Source: Primula veris (taxonomy: Eukaryota; Streptophyta; Magnoliopsida; Ericales; Primulaceae). Taken from it: 64,000 nucleotides of DNA. A program made the position numbers and the translations under genes. The stretch lies in the NCBI GenBank assembly GCA_963682055.1, contig OY821744.1, positions 33,394,967-33,458,966 of the forward strand. Direction: 5' to 3'. Positions 53,072 through 64,000 of the stretch are shown here, piece after piece. Under the pieces are notes generated by a model. It ran no database searches. It saw only the letters and a program-made list of their open reading frames with translations, and was not told the origin of the DNA. Positions within the stretch are counted from its first letter, which is position 1. Each line of letters opens with the position of its first letter.

Positions 53072-53361
53072 AATAACTAACTAATTTTTTTTTTAACAAA
53101 TTAGAATTTGATAAATTAAAAACAAATTGTAAAATATACTAAAACCTCAAATAAAAATATGAAACATTAGAAGGGACTAGGCTAAACTTAAATACTAATC
53201 AAATACTCGGTATGATTAATGAGTATTTGATTAGTATTTAAGTTTAGAATAATACCTCCTAAGGTTTCATATTATTTATTTGAGTTTTTAGTGTGTTTTA
53301 CAATTTATTTTTAATTTATCAAATTCTAATTTGTTAAAAATAGAAAAATTAAATTAGTTAT
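53072..53361. mobile_element. 290-bp foldback element with ~130-bp arms
   Basis: 'ttaacaaattagaatttgat' in the left arm mirrors 'atcaaattctaatttgttaa' in the right arm. Pairing runs through 'taaacttaaatactaatcaa' and 'ttgattagtatttaagttta' up to a loop of about 15 bp. Relics resembling the right arm occur twice near 59325-59515. Confidence 0.85.
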
Positions 53362-56300
53362 TTTCCTTATTCTCGACCATACTTTTTGTTAACAGTTGGA
53401 TTGGATTGTTTTTTTATTAAATTACTCAAACAAATTCAAGGTAAGCAACCCTAATTATAAAACTAAGGCAGGAAAAACAAATCCATATTTATAATCCATG
53501 ATATGAGTAGCTGTAGCATAAATTATGGTGGGTGTAATTCATTAATTAGCTGAGTGAAAAATATTATCATCTTATGCTTTCATAACACCTCTTTTTTTGC
53601 TAAAAGGCCAGCCACCTTCTCTTTTCTAAAATATGTACAGTTTAAAAACCACCAAATTCATTACGGTGATCATAACATCTTCCCAAATATTAATCAACTG
53701 TAGCATGCGAAAACCGCATTGTTCGGAGCAATATTTTATTTATATAGTTTTCAGTATTTAAGAAATATATTTAACTCTTATTTCTTAAAAGAATTTAAGA
53801 ATAGATTACTAAATTTTAACACCTATTTTAAATTTCGTTTTTGAGATATTTCGATTCCCCTTAGCTAGCTAGATCAAAACATGCATTGAACGGCTATTTT
53901 TGCTCACGTAGAAAAACTTAATATTTTTCGGCTTTGCTGTCGATTATTTCCATTTTTCATTTTTCATTTTCCACCTTTTCTGTAATTTTTCCAAATTTTT
54001 TACAGCTCTTATGAAACAACATGCATGAATCATGATGCATCCGCAGTATATCAATCCCCATCATATATGCCGACGCTAGCATATCACATAAAAAATTTCA
54101 AAACGTGCATGTAAAACAAATACTACAGTATAATATTACATGACATTATAACTATATACATCATTATAGCCTATGTTCATTTGTTTATTTATTGCAGCCT
54201 TGCAGGGGTAACATATATACATCTTATAAATAAAAACGTGACTCAATTAATAAAAAGTTACCACTAAGAAATTATACTGTTGGTCTTAATCATCCTGCGT
54301 GGAATGCATTAGTATAATTTTGGACAAAGGAGTGCGATTCTTAGATTAATCATTTATCTTATAAGTAAATCATACTGAAGATCGACGTCGAACCCAACTT
54401 GCAAGTACCATGTATATGTCATAAGTTATATAAAAAAAACAAATTTTATATTTGCTTTTATCACGTGCAATCGTAATTATTTTAAACTAAAATAAATGTT
54501 ATAAAGTAATATCAGTGTGCAAGTATTTAATTTACAAATTTATAAAGTACTATGCTTATTTTTATAACTGATCACAACTTTATCGGTACATGTTATAATT
54601 TCAAAATTCATGCAGTATTGAAACTTTAATAATCCAAAAACCAAATTCTTAATTTTCAAGTTTATAATCTGTTTGTCCATCTTTGTGGAAATATATTTTA
54701 ATGGATACTTAATTAATGCTTTGTTTGGATGTTATTCCGTACTGTACGCACCTCTTATTTAATTTTTTAAACTAAATTCTTTATATAATGCATTTAATTT
54801 GCTCAAAATGAAATAGTGTGTATGAGAGAAGTTTCCTTTTTAGTTGGATATATGCCAGACTTATAAAAGTATTTTATAATCTTCCATATAATAATAAGAG
54901 TAGTGAACAAATAAAATGGAACTTGTTATGGGGCTATGAATAAGTTGTTCACATGTCATATATTGTTTGGACTTTGGAGGAGAAATTGATGACAAAAGTA
55001 AAAGTAATCACACACATGAACAATAGCCAATAAAGGGTGAACAAAACATGTCGACTACGTACATGTAAAGCATCTATATAAATGTCGGAGTGAATTGGAC
55101 CACATATTAAACCTTAAATGAAAAATATAAAAAAGACTGTTTTTTAGTGTGACAATAAAAAATGCTTTTATTGGAGCATGACAATCTTAGACTTTATGAA
55201 AGATGATAACCCAAATCTTGAGAAATGCCTAATAAAATCAACAATTTGTCAATGAAATGCTTTTAGTGGAGTCCCACTAAAAACTCAGCTGATTTTGAAG
55301 CTCAATATCATGACATGAGTTGCCAGTGGAGTTTAATTAAATAACGCACCATCTAATAATCACATGATTATTAATATAATTTAACAAATTAACCATAAAG
55401 CTCGTGAAAAACCTGCACAACTTTTACGACTTGCTTGTGTAATTGACGCATTTAGGAGAGAATGAATGATTAACCTCTTTATCCACATTTTATACCTATC
55501 TTTACTTTCATCAACACAATTAAAGCTTTACTTTACCAAATGGTTGATGTCACTAAAAAAACCCACAAGCTTTACTTCCGTAACCGAATCACATTTTTTC
55601 ATGTATCATTAATTATTTTTACAAACGGACACTTGTTCTAATTATTTACTGATTGTAAATTTATCGAAAACATAATGTTATTGTGTTAACCCACGATTTT
55701 GAACTATGAGACACACGGTACATTTGTAATAGCCGAAATGGTGTGCATCTACTTAATGCGCGCCATAAGTCAGTCAGTGATGGCAGTAATTGAAACTAGA
55801 ATTCGCTCAGGAGAGGAATTGAAGTTAAAAGTTCTTTCTTGTATGAGAGAATACTGTTATATAATATGAAGAATTGGGTTTAAACAAAAAATAAAAACAC
55901 AACACCAATTTTTTGAAGTCTAACTGCTTTCCTTTATTACAGTTTGATACATCATAAAGATACTAAATTTCAACACAACATGTAAGGAATTTAGAATTAT
56001 GTTAAATTGTTTAGAAACAGCTATATATATTATATATATGCTAGATAGACTTAATTATAAGTTTGTTCTTGTACTGTTTAGAAAAATGGTAACTACGATA
56101 TACTCTAGGCTTTGCTTGATATTCAATGCAGTTTATTTATAGAAAACAAATTATCCTGAGTGTTTATCGTCATGGCGTTTAATACTATTTAAATATAAAC
56201 TTGATTAAGTATAGTATATGATTAGTTTTGTCTTGTAGTTCAACTTTCAAGCAGATAAAAGAAAAACAATAGCACATGTGAACAAATTTATGTATCATTC

Positions 56301-56496
56301 CAATCTCTTTTTCATAGTATTCTCTATTACAAATTAACTTTTGCGACACAGAGTTTTAATACTCTTAAGGTCAAAGCGGGCGGCAAACTATTACAGTTTC
56401 AGAATAAAATGAAAAGATGCTAAGTAAGAAAGGAAAATAAACACAATGTCAACCTCAAATCAAAATAAAAAAGTGTCAAGAGAAAATTTCAAATTC
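53362..56496. other. Long AT-rich spacer downstream of the MYB gene
   Basis: I found no supported gene over about 3.1 kb. There are many short A/T runs and no clear element ends. The 3' UTR of the MYB gene lies at the right edge. Confidence 0.45.
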
Positions 56497-57707
56497 CTAA
56501 TTCTTTTGATGATAAAATTCGGGCAATTCTGATTGGCTGAACCAAAAATCCGTGCTATCAATCATAGAAGAATTATAATCGCATAAAAATTCTTCAACAT
56601 TCATCGGAGAGAACTGAAACAGCATTTGTGGGTCCGCTCGGTTTGAAAATTCACTAGTTGTGTTTGCATTTTCAACGGGAAACATTTCGGACCAAAAATC
56701 CGCATCAACCTCGGGAAAGTAATTTTCTAATACAATATCATGATCTATGGAGCTCGATGACGAGTCAGTAACGCCCGAGTGTTGGGGGCTCTCGAGTCTT
56801 ATTATTTCACTCGAAGAACTCATGGCTTTGGGATCTTGGTCTTTTAATTCATCAGAATTAATTTGTGGGTTTGCATTAGAATATTGACGGACCGGATTTA
56901 TTTCCTTGATAATTTTGTTCTGTCTAGCTCTCTTTTTTAGATGAGTGTGCCACACATTTTTTATTTCGTTATCTGTTCTGCCAGGTAATCTTGCTGCGAT
57001 CGCTGACCATCTATAACAAGAAAATCGCACAATAAGTCAATTTAGCTCAGTAAAGTGTTGCAAGGTACACAATGATAAGAAGTAGAAAAGAATGTAAGCG
57101 TAAAAATTCCCTTGAAAGAGGTCTTAAATGTGAGCCAAACCATTTTCTTAAGTAAATTTCTTGTGTTTACTAATGTCAACAAACCCTTGATACCTTTAAA
57201 AACTTCATTGCAGAGAGTTTGTTCAACAAAAAAAATCAAATATACAAGGATTGGGGTTAATTTTAACCATATATATTGAAAAGTCAGGGACCAATGCATT
57301 ACTTTATATAAATTGGATGGAGTAAAATAAAATATAAGTTTACTAATTTCCTCACCTATTTCCCAACAATTCATGCAACTCAATAATAGCCTCCTGCTCT
57401 TGTATGTCAAAGTTTCCTCTTTTAATATCTGGTCGCAGATAATTCACCCATCTAAGCCTACAACTTTTTCCACACCTTAGTAAACCTGAAAAAAAGAGTT
57501 AAACTACATCAAAAAAATTATTCAAAAGTACCATAAAATTTTCTCAAGATAGAAATATTAGCAATTTTACTTACCAGCTTGCCTAGGAAGTGCTCTCCAA
57601 TTACCATGACCATACTTAGTGACATAATTAATCAATATATGATCTTCTTCGATCGTCCACGGGCCTTTCTTGAGTCCCATTTTCTCGCAACAAGGAGCTC
57701 TAACCAT
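56497..57707 (-). CDS. R2R3-MYB transcription factor, subgroup 2-like (MYB13/14/15 type), 3 exons
   Basis: A nuclear DNA-binding regulator of 258 aa. Exons on the minus strand are 57707-57575, 57485-57356 and 57010-56497 (777 nt with stop), in the exon layout typical of R2R3-MYBs. R2 (about 14-64) has its three Trp residues (PWT, NWRA, RLRW). R3 (about 67-115) has Phe in place of the first Trp, as usual, then RWSA and VWHTHLKKR. The start [17 protein letters not shown] is typical of this clade. The bHLH-binding signature [DE]Lx2[RK] is not evident in R3. The C-terminus has DADFWSEMF, similar to the subgroup 2 motif with a central FW. Subgroup 2 members respond to cold, wounding or pathogens. 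The subgroup is inferred by eye. Confidence 0.95.
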
Positions 57708-58140
57708 TTTCTATTTTCCAAAAATTATGATATGTATATAAGGGTTTCACTTGGAATGTGATCAGTTAAGAAGTGAAAATGCTTCTTTTGTGTGTTTATG
57801 TGTTTTTAGAAAACTTGGTGCTGAAAATGGTTCAACTATGATCAGTTATAAGTGGGGTATATATATAACGACTAGTGAGTGAGGGAAAAGTCTGTGAAAG
57901 TACAAAAATTATGAAAGCAGGTACAGCCAATATTTATTTTAATTTTAGTCAAAAGAACACGCGGGGATATTGTATTACCCTACTAGTAATATTCAACTTG
58001 AATGTGAACATGAAATTTAATCGTCCAGTGGTTCCTACATATATAATGGATACTAGGGCCAAGTAAGACTTAGCTTTATATATGTCAGCAATTTAGAATA
58101 TGCTACATTTTCCCTTCTAAAATTGATGATTTAGCTCTAC
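57708..58140. promoter_or_regulatory. 5' flank of the MYB gene
   Basis: On the minus strand the region just upstream contains a candidate TATA stretch, 'tatatatatacccc' (about 57855-57868), roughly 150 bp before the ATG at 57707. No start site can be proved from sequence. Confidence 0.4.
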
Positions 58141-58163
58141 ATATATATATATATATATATATA
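58141..58163. repeat. (AT)n microsatellite
   Basis: An uninterrupted at run of about 23 bp in the MYB upstream region. Confidence 0.85.
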
Positions 58164-58610
58164 GCATCCTTTTTTTCTATTCTTGTAATCTTTTCCCTTG
58201 CCCTACAGTACTATTAAAAGTCCTTAATTACAATTTACAACCTATATGTCAATATTTTTAAGGATTTATCTTTTTATTAGGCGACATTTTAATTTACATT
58301 AAAGGTAATATTTTAAATGACCAATTTACTTCTATTTTACAGAACCCTAATTAACTTAAGCATCAAACGAGTCAAATATTAGAGTTAAAATTCTATTGTC
58401 TAGTCAAACCTTGAAATGCTTCAATTATATGATCACTAGTTAAATTAGACCCGGTGTAATTAAGCTTAATGTTTTTAGTTTAACACTAATTACAAGTGAA
58501 AGATTACAAAGGGTTGGCACCAGGAACTATCCCTGCCATTTAATATTCTAAGTGGTCTTCATTAATATTAAAGGTATCATCCTTTACATATTAAATTGAA
58601 TTTTAAATTG

Positions 58611-58621
<11 letters not shown>

Positions 58622-58643
<22 letters not shown>
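58622..58643. repeat. (AT)n microsatellite
   Basis: An uninterrupted at run of about 22 bp. Confidence 0.85.
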
Positions 58644-58844
58644 GCATATATCATTTTATTATAATAAGTCAATACAAAATTTGTTGAGACTACCAAATTT
58701 TACCATTTTTTTTTAAAATTACACTTACATTTTTTTATTAATTACCGTAATGTCATTCTCATAAATAATAGAAAATTAAAAAACTAAGTAGCGTGTACTC
58801 TTTATCCATCTTTTAACAACTCAAAATTATTTTAAGTATTCTCA

Positions 58845-58848
<4 letters not shown>

Positions 58849-58924
<76 letters not shown>
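58849..58924. repeat. Long (AT)38 microsatellite
   Basis: About 76 bp of uninterrupted at repeats, perfectly self-complementary and likely to be length-variable. Confidence 0.9.
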
Positions 58925-58928
<4 letters not shown>

Positions 58929-59690
58929 CTTCATATATTTATATAAGAACTATACTTATTTTCTATATTTTATTCGTACTACGCGTCGCACACGCAATTT
59001 GTTTCCAATATCTTAATTATACTAATTTATGAAAATAAATTGATGTATTATTAATTATTCCACCGTGTCTTGTAACATGTGGTGCATTAACTTTAAGGAC
59101 CCAATATAAAAAGAAAGAAAAAAATGTGGTGCATTAACCAATTTTTTTCTATATTTTGCATTAATTACATTGCTACAACATAGATAATGCCGATCCAATC
59201 ATTTATATAATTTTATTAAGCGTGATGTTTATATTATTGATAAATACTTTATTGTGATTTTGGAGAGACAATTTTCATCAATTTCATGAATATTTAATGT
59301 GAATATAATATTTTATTTTATTTAATATTTAAGTTTAGAGTAATGTCAACTAAGGTTTTTATATTTTTATTTGACTTTTTATTATGAATCTATATTTTAT
59401 TTTGATTAATATTTAAGTTTATGCTAGTATCAACTATAGTTCTATATTTCTCTATTTGAGTTTTTATTGTGTTAGAAATTTAGTTTTTATTTTATCAAAT
59501 CATGATTTATTTTTTAACTAATTAAAAAAATTAAAAGAAAATTAACTATGAAAAAAATACACATTTAACCTTCCATTTTAAAAGTAATTGGTTTTCCATA
59601 GGCATTACCTCCGATTTCAAATATAGTTGTTATTAAATGTTACCATATTTGTTCTACCTAATATGTACATTAGAGTCACATGTTAGGGTA
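58925..59690. other. AT-rich spacer with relics of the foldback family
   Basis: Two segments near 59325-59515 contain 'atatttaagttta' followed by 'tcaacta.g.tt', then 'atttgagtttttattgtgtt'. They resemble the right arm of the foldback at 53072-53361. No gene was seen. Confidence 0.45.
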
Positions 59691-59694
59691 ACCA

Positions 59695-59718
59695 ATATAT
59701 ATATATATATATATATAT
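59695..59718. repeat. (AT)n microsatellite next to a foldback element
   Basis: An at run of about 24 bp abuts the foldback copy at 59719. Confidence 0.8.
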
Positions 59719-60001
59719 CAACTTGTATATTTTTTTTTAAAAAAACGATACAAATGAACATTTGATTCATGCAAATCTCTACAGTTTCACGGCTGTAACA
59801 CAAATATGCGTCTTGTTTTTTTTTCAAGATGTATAATAACATGTTTTGAAAATTATGGTAAAATTTAAAATTTTAAAATATGTCATTATACATTTCGGAA
59901 AAAAAAAAGACACATATTTGTGTTTCCGTTGTGAAACCATGAAAATCTACATTAATCAAATTTTGATTTAAAACGTTTTTTTAAAAAAAATATTCAAGTT
60001 G
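59719..60001. mobile_element. Diverged second copy of the long foldback element
   Basis: The arms pair 'caacttgtatattttttttt' with 'aaaaaaaatattcaagttg', and 'gtttcacggctgtaacacaa' with 'ttgtgtttccgttgtgaaac'. The centre has 'aatatgcgtcttgttttttt', shared with the copy at 50681-51008. The arms are less well matched than in copy 1, so this looks older. Confidence 0.8.
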
Positions 60002-62030
60002 ACATTGATAAACATATATAAATATACTAATTTTGAGACTTCAATCATATCGAAGAAGATATGTGGATTATGTTTGGGAACTTAGTAATAGCTTGTGACA
60101 ATTCAGTCAAAGAAAGAGGCCAATGTCCCTTTGCCAAATCGCATGTATATATCTTTGTCTTTAACTAGATGAAGGGCTGTGATATATATACATCTATTAA
60201 ATACAAATACTCTTTTGCAGTATTTATTTTCAAATTGTGAAGTCAATGGAGAATAAATTAAGTATACTCTAACAAACCCAAGTTGCTGCTCTTTTCTGGG
60301 AAAATATCATTTAATACATATTTTTATGTATAAGAAACAAATGGTTAAAATCTATTTTAATTTTGGGTATACATGTATGCTAAAGGTAAAATGATAAAAA
60401 TATACATGTTTTTGTTACTTAATTAAAAAAAAACTTATATTTTTAAAGATTAGTACATATGCTACATAATACTAAACATTTTTATTCATTTTTTTAACTT
60501 TGATGTCGCATGATTCTACATTATAAGTACTAAATTTTAAATAAGATTTGAAATTTTGTGCTTTTGGAAATTAAGTACGTTTTTATGTACGAATCAATCA
60601 TTCTCGTTATGCTTAATTATGTCAACGGTATTACTTCTTTTTACTCTTAATTTGTTTTGAACGTTCATACCTATGTAACAATTCTTGAACAAGAAACACG
60701 TATTGTGAAATGGAGGTTTTGATAATTAACGCGGAACGTATATATTAAACATAAACTTTCTCTTGTTCTGTTTACAGGTTTTTTGGCTCGATGTGTACTG
60801 TGTGCAGGTTCTTGTTCGATACATTCTCAATAAATAAATGCAATTAACTTAATAATATAATCTTGTTGAATGTTCACAAACGTGTAGCCGACTTGGAAAA
60901 GTTTCTTTTTTAAAGTTCATGTTCTGATGTTCCTATAAATTTTGGAAATGGTACTACATATAGTAATACATTTTAGAAAAGATAGGAAATAAAGATCTAA
61001 TAATCATTCACAATGCTTAAGTATAATTATATTGAAATATAAGAGTACTTTTTTTTAATACGACAAGATCCTCCTTATTTGTAGAAATAAATAAAGCTTA
61101 AAAATGAATCCAATAAAAATATATAAAAAAGGCCTAAATAATGTATATATTAGTTAAGTGAATCTGCATATTTAAACTCGTTTCTACGCAAAACACTCAA
61201 ACTCCGGACAAAAAAGCACGAGTATAAATCGATCAAGTAATTGTAGGTTCACTCGAAAGTTTCTGTACACAGTACATATTTTTGTACCTGCCATATGTAT
61301 TTTGACCCCTTTATGATTCTTACTAGTGTTGTTTCGCGTTAGTGTGAACGATTTAAGTGAAAACTTGAATGCCGGAATAGTAATTACGAGCGGGTCTTTT
61401 TTGAACTCTTGAAATAACACCTATATTGTAGGCTAATTTTTACCAAAATAATACTCCATGTTACATGATCTCTGATGAACATGTTTGGCCTATATATCCA
61501 TATCATGTTATAATTACTCAAAATCATGAAAATGTCACATTTCTTTGCTCATCCGTGTACTAGCAACTCGTTAATGTTTTTCAATATTGGCACCCTTGTG
61601 AAGATTGAAAAGCATAACATTATTAACATAGCTAATAAATTGGCTGCTCAAAACTGGTTGCCATTTTTTTATAGTTGAGGCAAAGATTCATTATTAGCTG
61701 GCACAACACGCATTTGCTGAACTGGGGAAAAGATATTTAGCAAAATCTTTTGTAAACCATACTTAATTGTTGACTATTGTTGTACGATTTTTTAGTAATT
61801 TATTTCAAGAATATCGTTTGAATACAGATGTAATATTTTTCTTTTCTTATGATTATTGCTTTGAAAAGGAGCACATCCTACCACAATACTAATTTTTTTT
61901 GTTGATATAATCTGTCATTTAGTCGCTGAATTAGTTTACCTGGTCATTAATTAACCAATATTTAAACAGAAAACATTGGGGTCTTCTACGTATGATTAAT
62001 TAATTATTTTGTCATTTAGCTGCTGAGTTA
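60002..62030. other. AT-rich spacer, no gene seen
   Basis: No supported coding region, RNA gene or bounded element. Confidence 0.4.
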
Positions 62031-62223
62031 CACTACAAAATAATGTTTGATTTAGTGAGAGTCAAAAGCTGTCACAAGCCTGTCGCTAATTTAAAAAGTG
62101 TTACAAATCTGTCGTAAATTGATTAAACTGTCACAAAACCATCACAAAAACCGTCGCTAATAAGTTCGTAACAAAAAATACTATCACTAATTGCGTCGCT
62201 ATTTGAGTATTTTTTTTTTAGTA
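62031..62223. mobile_element. CACTA-type MITE copy 2 (193 bp)
   Basis: The element begins CACTACAAAATAATG and ends TTTTTTTTTAGTA (a decayed TAGTG). It is flanked by TTA on both sides. The interior has ctgtcac/ctgtcgc/ccgtcgc repeats shared with the other copies. Confidence 0.85.
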
Positions 62224-62643
62224 TTAGTTAAACATCATTTGAAAGATTAAACAATCAATCTGGGAGTCAAATTATTAATTTTAATATGCTAAACATCTCT
62301 TGTACGTACATATATGGGTTCTTGTCGTTTTTATTTATTTATTATTATTAGAAATGATACTACTACAACAATTTTGAATAAACTTCAACATGCGATGATG
62401 ACAGTTTTGTAATATTGACAATACTTATTCAATTTCAGGACACCAGGAAATTATGAATGTATGTTAAAAGAGCTTGGTGTGAAAAAAATATCATTCTATT
62501 ATAATAAGTCAATTTAACAGAAATGGATCTGTCTAATTTTACCTATTTTTTCAAAAATACACTCACTATGTTTTAATAATTACCAATATATCTAATATAA
62601 TTAATTAACAATTTGTCCTCACTGTATTTTTCTAATTACGGAT

Positions 62644-62837
62644 CACTACAAAATAATGTTTGATTTAGTAAGAATCAAAAGTTGTCACAAGGCTGTCACT
62701 AATTTAAAAAGTTGTCACAAATCTGTCGCAAATTGACTAAACTGTCACAAATCCGTCACAAAAACCGTCGCTAATAAGCTTGTAACAAAAAATACCGTCA
62801 CTAATACCGTCGCTATTTGAGTATTTTTTTTATAGTG
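62644..62837. mobile_element. CACTA-type MITE copy 3 (194 bp), best preserved
   Basis: The element begins CACTACAAAATAATG and ends TTTTTTTATAGTG, with perfect CACTA/TAGTG termini. It is flanked by GAT on both sides, the expected 3-bp CACTA duplication. There is no coding capacity. Confidence 0.9.
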
Positions 62838-63640
62838 GATGTAGACTAAATTAATTAACAATTCGTTTTAATCTGCATAACTTCAATAAATGATACAAAA
62901 TCTGAATATTATTTTCAAAATAAAATATATTAGGATATTTATGTCATTACGCATCTCACACGCAATGCGTGGGCAACTTTTACTAGTGTCGATAGAAGTA
63001 AGGACAATACATGTAATTATGCAGATATATAATATTATTAAGCAAAAATTTTAACTAATGCATATAGTTTTTGTTGCAATATGTTATTTGTAATAATTTA
63101 TTAATAAATTTCCACAATGTGAGTAAATTAAAGACATATATTTGATAAATTCAAAATATTATGATATAAATGTAACAATATTTATACTAAATACAACTTT
63201 AATTTAGAAATTTATCCAATAGTTAAACGATTTCCCGAATAGACTCGTTAACCAAACCGGTTATTAATTATAAAAAACGGCATCTAATCAGGGGGATGTG
63301 TTCAATTTTTGTAATGATGAAGTTGCCGAGTTGGTATAAAGTTTGAGTTCCACTCTCAATTCTTTTTGAGTAATTAATCCTTGGTAAAAAAAAAATGTGA
63401 AATGTGGACCCATTTAAAAATTCTGTAAACGGCTGCATTAGTGAATTCAGATAATGCTTAAATATAATCTCCTCGATTGAAAATTCTACAAGTTACATAA
63501 AAGAAAATTAATCCTTTCCAGCATGGCCCAATGAAATTTTAAAAATGACATTTATTCCAATATTATGTCATCATATCCTCTTGTCATATACACTTATACG
63601 TCTTTGTTAAAACATTTAGTCATCATTTATCATATGTCGA
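62838..63640. other. AT-rich spacer, no gene seen
   Basis: Nothing supported beyond A/T-rich sequence. Confidence 0.4.
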
Positions 63641-63800
63641 ATTTAATTGCTAATTTCTTTATCAATTACAGTGCCTCTAGTCTCGAACATACAGTGTCGG
63701 ATTGTTAATTTCTTTATCAATTACGGTGCCTCTAGTCTCGAACATGCAGTGGCGGAGTCACATTGGGTCTAGAAGGATCACATGACCCCCCTCAAATTTT
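63641..63800. repeat. ~55-bp tandem duplication and a possible transposon end
   Basis: 'taatttctttatcaattac' followed by 'gtgcctctagtctcgaacat' occurs twice (about 63648-63691 and 63704-63747). It is followed by 'cagtggcggagtcacattggg', which resembles the start of a common dispersed plant repeat that would continue toward the window end. Confidence 0.65.
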
Positions 63801-64000
63801 AGTAGTTTTTGTACATTTATACCCTTACTATTTATAAGTGCAATATCTATATTATTTATAAGGTGAAGTAAAAAAATTGAAAAGAATAGATTATAGATAG
63901 TACTATCAATTGTAAATTTGTTACTCATATTTCGTTGTCAGTAAGCCACTAGATTTTTTACAAAAATTACAAAATATTACTTCCAAACTCAATTCATATT

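Overview
This is a 64 kb window of nuclear DNA from a flowering plant. The evidence is AT-rich spacer, long GT-AG introns, genes with clear plant homologues (CKL-type casein kinase 1, CSB/CHR8, ALOG/LSH, TIM44, R2R3-MYB), two Ty1-copia retrotransposons and many plant MITEs (Stowaway, hAT-like, CACTA-derived, long foldbacks). It looks like a eudicot, but I cannot name the species from sequence alone.

Layout. Positions 1-430 hold three 125-bp tandem units. Positions 1188-7734 (minus strand) hold a 14-exon casein kinase 1-like gene of 459 codons, with introns full of MITEs. Positions 7735-12821 are a repeat-rich divergent spacer. Positions 12822-20126 (plus) hold a 7-exon CSB/ERCC6 (CHR8) SWI2/SNF2 repair ATPase of 1207 codons. 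Positions 22856-23815 (minus) hold a 2-exon ALOG/LSH transcription factor of 188 codons. Positions 26893-39805 are a retrotransposon block. It contains a minus-strand copia element (26893-34783) with a 1544-bp LTR on one side, a truncated LTR on the other, and a polyprotein frame broken only by four stop codons. About 470 bp further on lies a plus-strand copia element (35254-39805) with two 364-bp LTRs and a perfect ACTTT target-site duplication, but with 13 premature stops and an integrase deletion. Positions 42296-49472 (plus) hold a 14-exon TIM44 gene of 493 codons. Positions 56497-57707 (minus) hold a 3-exon R2R3-MYB of 258 codons, similar to subgroup 2. The remainder to 64000 is AT-rich spacer with foldbacks, (AT)n tracts and two CACTA-type MITEs.

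The five host genes are unrelated single-copy loci acting in signalling, DNA repair, development, mitochondrial import and stress transcription; nothing suggests a cluster. All exon joins were made by hand from GT-AG sites and reading phase, and each gene closes to a whole number of codons. The main interest is in the mobile DNA: a three-copy CACTA-type MITE family with intact 3-bp target duplications, several long near-perfect foldbacks, an LTR carrying both a 30-bp repeat array and a G-quadruplex-prone sense strand, and a deletion/duplication scar in the second copia element. I saw no convincing new functional system, and no tRNA, rRNA or CRISPR.
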